A stretch of 64,000 nt of DNA, taken from Ancylobacter novellus DSM 506. Its GTDB lineage: Bacteria; Pseudomonadota; Alphaproteobacteria; Rhizobiales; Xanthobacteraceae. The notes under the pieces were generated by a model. The model did not search any database, was not told where the DNA came from, and worked only from the letters and a program-made list of their open reading frames with translations. Both the position numbers and the translations under genes were made by a program. The stretch lies in contig NC_014217.1 in NCBI RefSeq assembly GCF_000092925.1, positions 2,976,001-3,040,000 on the forward strand, read 5' to 3'. How positions within the stretch are numbered: position 1 is the first letter of the stretch; the number at the start of each line of letters is the position of its first letter. Of the stretch, positions 7,716-16,129 are shown piece by piece.

Positions 7716-9135
7716 AAATTATGATCTCGCCGCGCTCAAGGCCCGGCTCGGCGGCATCCGCACCGAGGACAATCCGGCGCTCGTCCGTCAGAAGAGCCGC
7801 GACTTCTACTGGTACTCGCCGACGCTGAAGCGCCAGCTCGACGCGGTGAACGGCGACATCGTCGCCTTCCCGACCAGCGAGGAGGAGGTGCTTTCCATCC
7901 TCGCCGCCTGCTTCGCGCTTTCCATCCCCGTCACGCCGCGCGGCGCCGGCACCGGCAATTACGGCCAGGCCATGCCGCTCGCCGGCGGGCTGGTGCTCGA
8001 CCTCTCCGGCCTCGACAAGGTGCTGGAGATCGCCCCCGGCCGCGTGCGGGCGCAGGCCGGCGCCATTCTCGCCGACATCGACGAGGCCTGCGCGGCGAGC
8101 GGACAGGAACTGCGCCTGCACCCCTCCACCTACCGCACCGCCTCCATCGGCGGCTTCATCGCCGGCGGCTCCGGTGGGGTCGGCTCGATCACCTGGGGCG
8201 GGCTGCGCGACCTCGGCAACATCGTGTCGCTGCGCATCGCCACCATGGAAGCGAACCCGCGCATGCTTCACCTCACCGGCGAGGAGGTGCAGAAGGCCTC
8301 GCACGCCTACGGCACCAACGGCATCATCCTGGAAGTCGAGATGCCGCTCGCCCCCGCCTATGGCTGGATCGAGGCCATCATCGGCTTTGCCGATTTCGGT
8401 GAGGCTGCCGCCTATGCCAATGCGCTGGGCGAGCAGGACGCGATCCTGAAGAAGCTCATCTCCGTCATCGCCGCGCCCATCCCGCAGGATTATTTCCTGC
8501 GCCACCGGAAATATTTGCCGGACGGCATGCATGTCGTGCTGGCCATGGTGGCGCCGGTCGCCGGCGCAGCCTTCGAAAGCTTCACCAATCGCTGGGGCGG
8601 GCAGATGCTGTTCCGCTCCGACCTTCTCGGTCCCGAGGAGGCGAAGGGCCTGCCGCCGCTCTATGAGCTCGCCTGGAACCACACCACGCTGCGCGCGCTG
8701 CGGGTCGATCCGAGCATCACCTATCTGCAGACGCTCTATCCCTTCCCGGACCAGCTCGCGCTGGTCGAGCGCATCCATGCCGAGCTCGGCGACGAGGCGC
8801 CGGCGCATCTCGAATTCGTGCGCTTCGATGGCAAGGTCACCTGCTTCGGCCTGCCGCTGGTGCGATTCACCAGCGAGCAACGCCTTGAGGAGATCATCGC
8901 CCGGCATGAGGCGATGGGCATCCCGGTGTTCAACCCGCACCGCTACACGCTGGAGGAAGGCGGCATGAAGCAGACCGACGCCGTCCAGCTTGCCTTCAAG
9001 CGCGAGGCGGACCCGGCCGGCCTGCTCAATCCCGGCAAGATGATCGCCTGGGAGCAGGCCGATTTCGACTTCGACACCGGGCGCACCTATCTCTTTGCCG
9101 GCTTGGAACGCCATGCGGCGGGGAGCGGGGTCTGA
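7705..9135 (+). CDS. FAD-linked oxidase (GlcD-like, FAD_binding_4)
   Basis: A 476-residue flavoprotein. The N-terminal half carries the PCMH-type FAD-binding segment SIPVTPRGAGTGNYGQAMPLAGGLVLDLSGLDKVL and GGFIAGGSGGVGSITWGGLRD; the C-terminal half has the linked oxidase ending NPGKMIAWEQ. Homologues oxidise hydroxyacids or ring compounds to ketones. It overlaps the deaminase-like gene by 11 bases and the next gene by one base, implying one pathway. Substrate is not deducible. Confidence 0.86.
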   Translation: MAHENYDLAALKARLGGIRTEDNPALVRQKSRDFYWYSPTLKRQLDAVNGDIVAFPTSEEEVLSILAACFALSIPVTPRGAGTGNYGQAMPLAGGLVLDLSGLDKVLEIAPGRVRAQAGAILADIDEACAASGQELRLHPSTYRTASIGGFIAGGSGGVGSITWGGLRDLGNIVSLRIATMEANPRMLHLTGEEVQKASHAYGTNGIILEVEMPLAPAYGWIEAIIGFADFGEAAAYANALGEQDAILKKLISVIAAPIPQDYFLRHRKYLPDGMHVVLAMVAPVAGAAFESFTNRWGGQMLFRSDLLGPEEAKGLPPLYELAWNHTTLRALRVDPSITYLQTLYPFPDQLALVERIHAELGDEAPAHLEFVRFDGKVTCFGLPLVRFTSEQRLEEIIARHEAMGIPVFNPHRYTLEEGGMKQTDAVQLAFKREADPAGLLNPGKMIAWEQADFDFDTGRTYLFAGLERHAAGSGV

Positions 9136-9722
9136 TGCGCGCTTTGGTTGTCTACTGCCACCCGGTGCCGGAGAGCTACAACGCCGCCCTGCGCGACGCG
9201 GTGATCCGCGGGCTGAAGGCGGCGGGCCATGAGGTCGACCTGATGGACCTCTATGCCGAGGGCTTCGACCCGACCATGGCCCGCGAGGAACGGCTGAACT
9301 ACCACCAGCTCGGCATCAATGTGCGGCCCATCGCCGACCAATTGGCGCGGGTGAAGGAAGCCGAGGCGCTGATCTTCGTCTATCCCACCTGGTGGTACGG
9401 CCACCCGGCCATGCTCAAGGGCTGGCTCGACCGCGTGCTGGTGCCGCACGAGACCTTCGGCCTGCCCAGGCCCTTCCGGCCACTGGAGCGCGGGCTGACG
9501 AACATAAGATTCATCGCCGCCGTCACCACGCTGGGCTCGCCCTGGTTCTGGTGGCGCTGGGTCGGCCAGCCGGGCCGGCGCATCCTGCTCGACGGCGTCG
9601 GCGGCATCGTGCATCCGCGCGCCCGGAAGTTGTGGCTTGCCTTGCACAGCATGGATTCGGTGACCGCGGAGAAGCGTGCCGCCTTTCTCGCAAAGGTGGA
9701 GAGCCGCTTCGCGCAGAGCTGA
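9135..9722 (+). CDS. NAD(P)H:quinone oxidoreductase, flavodoxin_2 family
   Basis: A 195-residue protein starting RALVVYCHPVPESYNAALRD, the FMN/FAD-binding start of the NQO1/MdaB/KefF family, with YPTWWYGHPAMLKGWLDRVL forming the second flavin contact. Such enzymes pass two electrons from NAD(P)H to quinones or electrophiles. It closes the uptake/catabolic operon with a one-base overlap and may recycle the flavin oxidase acceptor (inference). Confidence 0.88.
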   Translation: MRALVVYCHPVPESYNAALRDAVIRGLKAAGHEVDLMDLYAEGFDPTMAREERLNYHQLGINVRPIADQLARVKEAEALIFVYPTWWYGHPAMLKGWLDRVLVPHETFGLPRPFRPLERGLTNIRFIAAVTTLGSPWFWWRWVGQPGRRILLDGVGGIVHPRARKLWLALHSMDSVTAEKRAAFLAKVESRFAQS

Positions 9723-9728
9723 GCCCTT

Positions 9729-9818
9729 TACGAATTTCGTAGAGCTTTGACGAATTTATCGATTGCAGCCATGTTCGTGTCACGGCTACGCGCTCTTATC
9801 GCAACAAATAGTTGTTGC
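9729..9818. promoter_or_regulatory. MarR-type operators upstream of the MarR gene
   Basis: Two palindromes lie between the quinone reductase gene and the regulator. TACGAA-T-TTCGTA occupies 9729-9741 and is echoed by GACGAATTTATCGA. GCAACAA-ATAG-TTGTTGC occupies 9801-9818, 30 bp before the ATG, with seven-base perfect arms, the usual size of a MarR dimer site. Autoregulation is the likely role. Confidence 0.68.
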
Positions 9819-9847
9819 CTTGGCGCGACGGACTGCGGGGGCGGCCA

Positions 9848-10345
9848 ATGAAGGACGGCTTCGAGAAGAAGATTGGCCAGCGATTGCATCATGTGGCGCG
9901 CCTCCAGCGCGCCCTTGCGGCACGCCGGCTACAGGAGATCGGCCTGTTTCCCGGGCAGGAAACGGTGCTGAAGCTGCTCGCCGAATCGGACGGGCGCACC
10001 ATGACGGAGTTGGCGGGCGCGCTGAAGGTCCGCCCGCCCACCGCTTCCAAGACGGTCGGCCGGCTCTCGGCCCAGGGCCTGCTGGTGCGTCGCGCCTCGG
10101 AGGGCGACGCGCGCCTCGTGCGGGTGCATCTCACCGACGAGGGGCGTTCGCGCGCGGGCGCCATCGACAGCATATGGGACTCGCTGGAAGAGACCATGAC
10201 GGCGGGCCTCGACGGCAAGGAACGCAAGCGGCTGCGCAAGCTGCTGCGCAAGATCGAGAAGAACCTCTCCGCCCAGCTCGGCACCGTGGCGAGCGAGGCG
10301 GACGAGGAGGCGGATGCCGAGGGCGCGGAAGAGGAATCGGTCTGA
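9848..10345 (+). CDS. MarR-family transcriptional regulator
   Basis: A 165-residue winged-helix regulator. The core FPGQETVLKLLAESDGRTMTELAGALKVRPPTASKTVGRLSAQGLLVRR is the MarR HTH, and EGDARLVRVHLTDEG is the wing hairpin. The C-terminus adds an acidic run, EEADAEGAEEES. The ATG at 9848 gives the usual length. Its position after the flavin/quinone operon and the palindromes in front suggest autoregulation and possibly control of the operon upstream or of the dehydrogenase downstream. Confidence 0.93.
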   Translation: MKDGFEKKIGQRLHHVARLQRALAARRLQEIGLFPGQETVLKLLAESDGRTMTELAGALKVRPPTASKTVGRLSAQGLLVRRASEGDARLVRVHLTDEGRSRAGAIDSIWDSLEETMTAGLDGKERKRLRKLLRKIEKNLSAQLGTVASEADEEADAEGAEEESV

Positions 10346-10448
10346 GACCGGAGCCTTCGCGCGCCGCAGTGCCGCCGCCGGGCAGGCGGGGCTTGCAACC
10401 GTTCGGGCTTTGGTGAGGAATACCGGCCCCTTCGACGAGGAGCCTCGC

Positions 10449-11438
10449 ATGTCCGCGCCTGACCGCCCCGAACTTCTGCAGACCGGCCCGATGATGGCGA
10501 TGGTCGAAGCGCAGTTGAAGCAGCACTTCACCGTGCACCGCCTCGATGCGCCCGACGCCGAGCAGGTCCTCGCCGAGGCCGGGCCGCGCATCCGGGCCGT
10601 CGCCACCGGCGTCGGCTCGACGGGCGGCGGCGTGCGCCGGGTGACGGCGGCGCTCATGGACAAACTCCCGGCGCTGGAGATCGTCTCGAATTTTGGCGTC
10701 GGCTACGATGCGGTCGACGCCGAGGAGGCCGGCCGGCGCGGCGTCGTCGTCACCAACACGCCCGGCGTGCTCGACGACGAGGTGGCGGATCTCACCATCG
10801 CGCTGCTGCTCGCCACCATCCGCCGGCTGCCGCAGGCCGATCGGCATCTGCGCGCCGGCAAATGGCCTTCCGGCGGCTTCCCGCTGAGCCCGACCCTGCG
10901 CGACCGCACCGTCGGCATCGTCGGCATGGGCCGAATCGGCAAGGCCATCGGCCGGCGGCTGGCAGGCTTCGGCCGGCCCATCGCCTATCATAGCCGCCGC
11001 CCGGCCGAGGGCGTGCCCTATGCCCATTATCCCGACCTGATCGCGCTGGCGCGCGACGTCGACGCGCTGATCGTCATCGTCCCCGGTGGGCCGGAGACCA
11101 ACAATATGATCAATGCCGAGGTGCTCGAGGCGCTCGGCCCGAAGGGCGTGCTGATCAACGTCGCTCGCGGCTCGGTGGTCGACGAGCCGGCGCTGATCAA
11201 GGCGCTGCAGGACGGCACCATCGCCAGCGCCGGCCTCGACGTCTTCGCCGACGAACCGAACGTGCCGGAGGCGCTGATCGGCCTCGACAATGTGGTGCTG
11301 CTGCCGCATGTCGCCTCCGCCACCCAGGTCACCCGCGACGCCATGGGCCAGCTCGTCGTCGACAATCTGCTCGCCTGGTTCGCCGGCGAGCCGCCGCTGA
11401 CCCCGGTGCCGGAGACGCCGGTCAGGGCCACGGTCTGA
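10449..11438 (+). CDS. D-isomer 2-hydroxyacid dehydrogenase (hydroxypyruvate/glyoxylate reductase-like)
   Basis: A 329-residue NAD(P)-dependent dehydrogenase. The Rossmann motif GMGRIGKAIGRRL, the substrate Arg in INVARGSVVDE, the Glu in FADEPNVP and the catalytic His in LLPHVASAT are all in place. NFGVGYDAVD is typical of GhrB/GyaR-type enzymes that reduce glyoxylate or hydroxypyruvate. Start ATG 10449 follows GGAG. It is followed after 11 bases by a secreted protein gene. Confidence 0.92.
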   Translation: MSAPDRPELLQTGPMMAMVEAQLKQHFTVHRLDAPDAEQVLAEAGPRIRAVATGVGSTGGGVRRVTAALMDKLPALEIVSNFGVGYDAVDAEEAGRRGVVVTNTPGVLDDEVADLTIALLLATIRRLPQADRHLRAGKWPSGGFPLSPTLRDRTVGIVGMGRIGKAIGRRLAGFGRPIAYHSRRPAEGVPYAHYPDLIALARDVDALIVIVPGGPETNNMINAEVLEALGPKGVLINVARGSVVDEPALIKALQDGTIASAGLDVFADEPNVPEALIGLDNVVLLPHVASATQVTRDAMGQLVVDNLLAWFAGEPPLTPVPETPVRATV

Positions 11439-11449
11439 GGGAGCCGCGC

Positions 11450-12175
11450 ATGCCGCGTTTTCTGCCCTGCGTCCTGGCGCTGCTCGCAGCACTCGCCGCC
11501 CCGGCCTGGGCGCAGGAGACGGCCGAGGAAGCGCCGCGCGAGCCGACGCCGGCCGAGCGCGCCGCCGCCTTGGCCGACAGCTACCAGCTCACCAATGCCG
11601 ACGGCGACCACGTCTGCCCCATCGTGATCGGCGCCAAGCCGCGCAAGGGCGGCGCCACCTTCGAGGTCAGCTTCGACAAGGCCGCCTGCGCCGCGACCAT
11701 CCTGTTCAGCGCCGACATCACCGCCTGGGCGCCGGGACCGGGCGATTCCATCCGCTTCAGCAGTCCGGACGGTCGGCTGGTTGCCGAGTTCACCGAGGGC
11801 ATCGGTGGCACCTGGGAAGCGCTACGCGAGGGGGATGGGGTCTATTTCCTGGTCAATCCGCGCCTCGCCGATCCCGCCATCCGCCCGGCCGACCTCGCCG
11901 GCGCCTGGGATCTGGCGGAGACCGCCGGCACGCCGATCTGCCGCGTCGAGCTGACCGATCAGCCGGCCGGCAGCGACACCTTCAAGCTGACGCTCGGCAA
12001 TGTCTGTGCCGCCTCCGTCATCGCGCTGGCACCGGATCGCTGGCGGCTCGACGGCGGCGACCTCTGGCTGCTGACCGCCAAGGGCGAGGGCCTGCGCTTC
12101 GCGCGGCAGGAGGACGGCGGCTGGGAGAAGGTGCCGCCGGGCGACGGCGAGCCGCTCATGCTGACGCGGCCCTGA
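11450..12175 (+). CDS. Secreted protein with two AprI/Inh-type inhibitor domains
   Basis: A 241-residue protein with a signal peptide (RFLPCVLALLAALAAPAWA, cleaved before QET). Two copies of the eight-stranded AprI/Inh or Omp19-like fold can be traced: about residues 40-125 (HVCPI ... AACAATILFSADITAWAP ... GTWEA) and 140-235 (LAGAWDLAE ... CRVELTD ... CAASVIALAPDRWRL ... GGWEKV), each with a paired Cys. These domains inhibit metalloproteases or protect envelope proteins in the periplasm. Tandem duplication is less usual than a single domain. Confidence 0.75.
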   Translation: MPRFLPCVLALLAALAAPAWAQETAEEAPREPTPAERAAALADSYQLTNADGDHVCPIVIGAKPRKGGATFEVSFDKAACAATILFSADITAWAPGPGDSIRFSSPDGRLVAEFTEGIGGTWEALREGDGVYFLVNPRLADPAIRPADLAGAWDLAETAGTPICRVELTDQPAGSDTFKLTLGNVCAASVIALAPDRWRLDGGDLWLLTAKGEGLRFARQEDGGWEKVPPGDGEPLMLTRP

Positions 12176-12184
12176 CCGGGGCGC

Positions 12185-12345
12185 TCAGATCAGCCGCAGC
12201 CCGCGCAGGCTCGCGTGGCCGTCCTTGCCAACGATGATGTGGTCGTGCACTTCGATGCCCAGCGGCTTCGCCACCTCGATGATGGTGCGGGTCATCTGGA
12301 TGTCGGCATTGGACGGTGTCGGGTCGCCGCTCGGATGGTTATGGA
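12185..12345 (-). pseudogene. radC: radC 3-prime fragment (JAB/MPN domain), truncated at the element junction
   Basis: The reverse strand encodes [20 protein letters not shown]...[24 protein letters not shown], the C-terminal RadC/MPN+ domain with the HxHPSG metal motif. Upstream of VFHNHPSG, at about 12343-12349, family similarity stops and AT-rich foreign sequence follows, so the N-terminal three quarters are missing. The remaining frame could only start inside the foreign DNA. This is best explained by insertion of the mobile element into radC. Confidence 0.82.
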
Positions 12346-12571
12346 ACACACGTCTACTTTGATTAAGTATAACCAAAACAATGTTTATATGAGAATTGAT
12401 GGTCAATTGGGATATTTAAGTGGGATATGCAGTGCTCAGCGTGCAGATCATTGCAACTTTCCAGACCTTAAACAGGTCGCAGGGTTACACGCGCTGTCGC
12501 CAACTGCCCAGGGCCACCGTGGAGGCTATGACCGTCATATCTGAGAGTTAGAGGCTGGCTGGCATTTCCGT

Positions 12572-12611
12572 GACGGGTTGAGGGCCGGGAGAGAGTCTTC
12601 CGGCGCCCGTC
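12572..12611 (+). promoter_or_regulatory. Hairpin leader upstream of the DUF932 gene
   Basis: GACGGG (12572-12577) pairs with CCCGTC (12606-12611), and inside it GCCGG (12584-12588) pairs with CCGGC (12600-12604), leaving a loop with GAGAGAG. The hairpin ends 16 bases before the DUF932 ATG, and a near copy precedes the ParB-like gene at 13941-13981. Confidence 0.65.
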
Positions 12612-12627
12612 ATGGAGTCTGATCCCC

Positions 12628-13821
12628 ATGAACATGCATGTTCTGGATGCCGGCTGGGACGCCGGCGGCGGCTACAAGGTGGATGTCACGCGCGGCGAGC
12701 GGATCGGCCGGGTGTCATCGGAGTGGTTCTCCCGGCCGGATGACGAGCGGTTCCTGTCGCTCGGCGATCTGGCCGCGATGGTGCGGGGCCGGGCCGATCA
12801 CAGCCGGTCGCGCCTGGTGGAGACGTCCCGCATCCATGTGGAGGCGAGCCGCTTCAATGCCGAACGGCTAGCCTTGGTCCTGCCAGGCGGGGACAAACCC
12901 GTTGAGCCCAACCATTGGTCCTTCGGCCAGCTCGCGGCGCAGATCGGCGCACCGGCCGCCTATCTGCGCCAGCTTCCCGCCGCGTTGGCCGGCATCAATC
13001 TGCAATATGGCCTGACTTCCCACCGCGCCGAGCAGATCAAGGCGTTCGAAACGGACAATGGTCGCGTCGAATTGCGCGCAGTCACCGGCCCGGACTATGG
13101 CCGCATCTATGATCACGAACTGGTCGAGGCGGTGCAACGCATCGCGGGCAACGGCACCGGCGACACACGCTGGAAGGTGCCGGGCGTGCTCGACTGGTCG
13201 ACGGGCGTCTACAATCCGCGTGTCGACATCACCAAAGATACGACGACGCTCTACGCCTCCGACCGCGACGTCTTCCTGTTCCTCGTCGATGACCGGAACC
13301 CGATCGAGGCCGGGCGTTTGCCCGACGGCGCGCCGGATCTTTATTTTCGGGGCTTCTACTGCTGGAACTCGGAAGTGGGGGCCAAGACGCTCGGCATGGC
13401 GAGTTTCTATCTGCGTGCCGTGTGCCAGAACCGCAATCTCTGGGGCGTCGAGGATCTCCAGGAAATCACCATCCGCCACTCCAAATACGCTGCCTCGCGC
13501 TTTGCGCACGAGGCAGCCCCAGCCCTGACCCGTTTCGCCAATTCATCGCCCATGCCCTTCGTCAACGGCATCAAGGCGGCACGGGAGAAGATCGTCGCGC
13601 GTACCGACGAGGACCGCAGCGACTTCCTGCGCAACAGGGGCTTCTCCAGGGCCGAGACCGCCAAGATCGTCGATACGGTTCTTGCCGAGGAAGGGCGTAA
13701 GCCCGAGAGCATCTTCGACTTCGTGCAGGGCATCACCGCGGTCGCGCGCGACAAGCCGCACCAGGATGCGCGGCTCGACCTTGAGTGCCGGGCCAAGAAG
13801 CTGCTCGATCGGGCAGCCTGA
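12628..13821 (+). CDS. DUF932 domain-containing protein
   Basis: A 397-residue protein. The central and C-terminal parts (RFNAERLALVLPGG ... AYLRQLPAALAGINL ... GRIYDHELVEAVQRI ... LYASDRDVFLFLVDD ... GFYCWNSEVGAKTLGMASFYLRAVCQNRNLWG) follow the DUF932 pattern known from phages, plasmids and ICEs; the biochemical role is not established, and DNA metabolism during transfer has been suggested for neighbours of this type. It stands just before a ParB-like gene that carries the same leader hairpin, so the pair may be co-controlled. Confidence 0.88.
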   Translation: MNMHVLDAGWDAGGGYKVDVTRGERIGRVSSEWFSRPDDERFLSLGDLAAMVRGRADHSRSRLVETSRIHVEASRFNAERLALVLPGGDKPVEPNHWSFGQLAAQIGAPAAYLRQLPAALAGINLQYGLTSHRAEQIKAFETDNGRVELRAVTGPDYGRIYDHELVEAVQRIAGNGTGDTRWKVPGVLDWSTGVYNPRVDITKDTTTLYASDRDVFLFLVDDRNPIEAGRLPDGAPDLYFRGFYCWNSEVGAKTLGMASFYLRAVCQNRNLWGVEDLQEITIRHSKYAASRFAHEAAPALTRFANSSPMPFVNGIKAAREKIVARTDEDRSDFLRNRGFSRAETAKIVDTVLAEEGRKPESIFDFVQGITAVARDKPHQDARLDLECRAKKLLDRAA

Positions 13822-13940
13822 ATTCCGGAAGGCCGGAGATGCGGACATCCGTGTCTCCGGCGTTGTGGCTTTCCGCGTGTACAGATCTGCGGTTCTGCGG
13901 CGTCGCCCTTCCAGAGTGAGAGGGCGGCGCTGCACTTCGT

Positions 13941-13981
13941 GACGGGTTGGAGGCCGAGAGAGAGGCTCCCGGCTGCCCGTC
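13941..13981 (+). promoter_or_regulatory. Second copy of the hairpin leader, upstream of the ParB-like gene
   Basis: GACGGG (13941-13946) pairs with CCCGTC (13976-13981); the inner stem GCCG (13953-13956) pairs with CGGC (13970-13973) and the loop again contains AGAGAGAGG. It ends three bases before the GGAGG of the ParB-like gene, so folding could mask or expose the ribosome binding site. Confidence 0.65.
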
Positions 13982-13996
13982 GCGGAGGTGCCTTCC

Positions 13997-16060
13997 ATGG
14001 CGACCAATGTTCAGAGGATCACGCTCTCGCCCTCGCGCGACATCCCCTTCAACAAGCTCCTGCTCAGCCAGTCGAACGTCCGGCGCATCAAGGCCGGGGT
14101 CTCGATTGAGGAACTGGCCGAGGACATCGCCCGCCGTGGCCTGCTGCAGGGCCTCAGCGTCCGGCCTGTCGTTGACGACACCGGCGTCGAGACCGGCATG
14201 TTCGAGATTCCGGCGGGCGGGCGGCGCTATCGGGCGCCGGAAGTGCTGGTTAAGCAGAAGCGGCTCGCCAAGACTGCGCCGGTCCCCTGCGTCGTCCGGG
14301 AGGGTGGCATCGCCGAGGAGGATTCGCTCGCCGAGAACGTCCAACGCGCGCCCTTGCACCCGCTCGACCAGTTCCGCGCCTTTCTGGCGCTGCGCGAGAA
14401 GGGCCAGTCCGAGGAGGAGATCGCCGCCGCCTTCTTCGTGTCCGTTGGCGTGGTCAAGCAGCGCCTCAAGCTCGCCTCGGTTTCGCCGGTGCTGCTGGAG
14501 GTCTATGCCGAGGATGGCATGACGCTCGACCAGCTCATGGCCTTCACCGTCTCTGGCGACCATGCGCGCCAGGAACAGGTCTTCGAGCGGCTGAAGACCT
14601 CCTATGACAAGCAGCCCTATGCCATCCGCCGCATGCTGACCGAAGGCTCGGTCCGCGCCTGCGACAAACGCGTCCAGTTCATAGGCCTCGAGGCCTTTGT
14701 CGAGGCCGGTGGCACCATCCTGCGCGACCTGTTTCAGGGCGATGATGGCGGCTGGCTGCAGGACGTCGCGCTCGTCGACCAGCTGGTGGCCGAGAAGCTC
14801 AAGGCCGAGGCCGACGCTGTTGCCGCCGAGGGCTGGAAGTGGGTCGAGATGGCCCCTGATTTCGCCTATGGCCACACCTACGGCCTGCGGCAGTTGCGCG
14901 GCGAGTCCGTTCCATTCACCGTCGAGGAGGAAGCCAGCCGCGACGCCCTGCAGGCGGAATATGATCGCCTGTCGGAGACCTATGCCGAGGCGGACGAATT
15001 GCCGGACGAGGTCGACGCGCGGCTCGGCGAGATCGAGACGGTGATCGAAGCCTTCGAGGCGCGTCCGATCACCTTCGATCCGCAGGAGGTGGCGCGCGCC
15101 GGCGCCTTCGTCAGCATCGCCCATGATGGTGCGGTTCGCATCGAACGTGGTTATGTCCGGCCCGAGGACGAACTGCCGGTGGAGCCTGAAGTCGCCGCGC
15201 AAGACGCCGGGCTGCACCTCGTCGCGGCTGCGGCTATGCGTACCGGCGAGGCCGTCATGGCAGACGCGCCGACGCCCGAGCCCGAGGAGGACGACGGGCT
15301 GTCCGCCATCTCAGAGCGACTGATGGCCGAGCTGACCTCGCATCGTACGCTCGGCCTTCGCCAGGCGTTGGGCGAGCGGCCCGATGTCGCCTTCCTGGCC
15401 GCCCTGCATGCCCTGACGTTGAAGAGCTTCTATCGCTATGGCTCGGATAGCTGCCTCGAACTCGACCTGAAGAGCGTGGCGTTCATCGCGCAAGCGCCGG
15501 GGCTGAACGACAGCGCCTCGGCAGCGGCGATCCACGCCCGGCATGAGGGCTGGGCCAAGGTTCTGCCGAAGGACTCGGCCGATCTCTGGGAGGCTCTGCA
15601 AGATTGGGACAGCGACACCCGCTCCGGCCTTTTCGCCCATGTCGTGAGCCTGTCAGTGAATGCTGTTCATGAGGCCTGGAACCGCCGCCCGCGCGCGCTG
15701 AGCCATGCCGATCAGCTGGCCCACGCCGTCGACCTCGACATGGCGGCCGCCGGGTGGAAGGCGACCGTGGACAATTTCCTCGGCCGGGTCACCAAGGCCC
15801 GCATTCTGCTGGCGGTGAGCGAGGCGAAGGGGCCGCGTGCAGCGGAACATATCGCGCATCTCAAGAAGGGCGACATGGCCCGCGAGGCCGAAGCGCTGCT
15901 GGCGGATACCGGCTGGCTGCCGGAACCGCTGCGCGGAGCCGAGCCAGCGGCGGGCGAAGAAACGGCGGCGCGAGACTGCACAACGGCCATGGGCGAAGAC
16001 GAATGCCTTGAGGATACTGAGGGCACCACGGATATCCCCCCTGCCGTGGCGGCGGAATAA
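13997..16060 (+). CDS. ParB-like nuclease-fold protein of the element backbone
   Basis: A 687-residue protein. Residues 1-110 carry a ParB N-terminal domain (LLLSQSNVRRIKAGVSIEELAEDIARRGLLQGLSVRP, then AGGRRYRAPEVLVK and EEDSLAENVQRAPLHPLDQFRAF, the ParB boxes), followed by a KorB/HTH-like section EEEIAAAFFVSVGVVKQRLKLASVSP. The long C-terminal half is acidic and unassigned. GGAGG sits eight bases before ATG 13997; the GTG three codons upstream overlaps that site. In such elements this type is commonly annotated ParB but is separate from the ParA locus at 37.4 kb, so a partition role is doubtful. Confidence 0.87.
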   Translation: MATNVQRITLSPSRDIPFNKLLLSQSNVRRIKAGVSIEELAEDIARRGLLQGLSVRPVVDDTGVETGMFEIPAGGRRYRAPEVLVKQKRLAKTAPVPCVVREGGIAEEDSLAENVQRAPLHPLDQFRAFLALREKGQSEEEIAAAFFVSVGVVKQRLKLASVSPVLLEVYAEDGMTLDQLMAFTVSGDHARQEQVFERLKTSYDKQPYAIRRMLTEGSVRACDKRVQFIGLEAFVEAGGTILRDLFQGDDGGWLQDVALVDQLVAEKLKAEADAVAAEGWKWVEMAPDFAYGHTYGLRQLRGESVPFTVEEEASRDALQAEYDRLSETYAEADELPDEVDARLGEIETVIEAFEARPITFDPQEVARAGAFVSIAHDGAVRIERGYVRPEDELPVEPEVAAQDAGLHLVAAAAMRTGEAVMADAPTPEPEEDDGLSAISERLMAELTSHRTLGLRQALGERPDVAFLAALHALTLKSFYRYGSDSCLELDLKSVAFIAQAPGLNDSASAAAIHARHEGWAKVLPKDSADLWEALQDWDSDTRSGLFAHVVSLSVNAVHEAWNRRPRALSHADQLAHAVDLDMAAAGWKATVDNFLGRVTKARILLAVSEAKGPRAAEHIAHLKKGDMAREAEALLADTGWLPEPLRGAEPAAGEETAARDCTTAMGEDECLEDTEGTTDIPPAVAAE

Positions 16061-16083
16061 CCCTCAACACGATCCTGAACCTC

Positions 16084-16116
16084 GGCCCGCCGGCTCTGTC
16101 GGCGGGCCTTTGTTTT
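16084..16116 (+). terminator. Terminator after the ParB-like gene
   Basis: GGCCCGCC (16084-16091) pairs with GGCGGGCC (16101-16108) and is followed by TTTGTTTTT. It lies 23 bases after the ParB-like stop and immediately before the Toprim gene. Confidence 0.8.
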
Positions 16117-16129
16117 TGAGAAGCTCGCC

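Noticed and set aside
7591..9114. Minus-strand open frame of 507 codons
   Set aside because: Antisense to the FAD-linked oxidase, with no motif of its own.
13733..15217. Minus-strand open frame of 494 codons
   Set aside because: Antisense to the ParB-like gene; no ribosome binding site and no recognisable domain.
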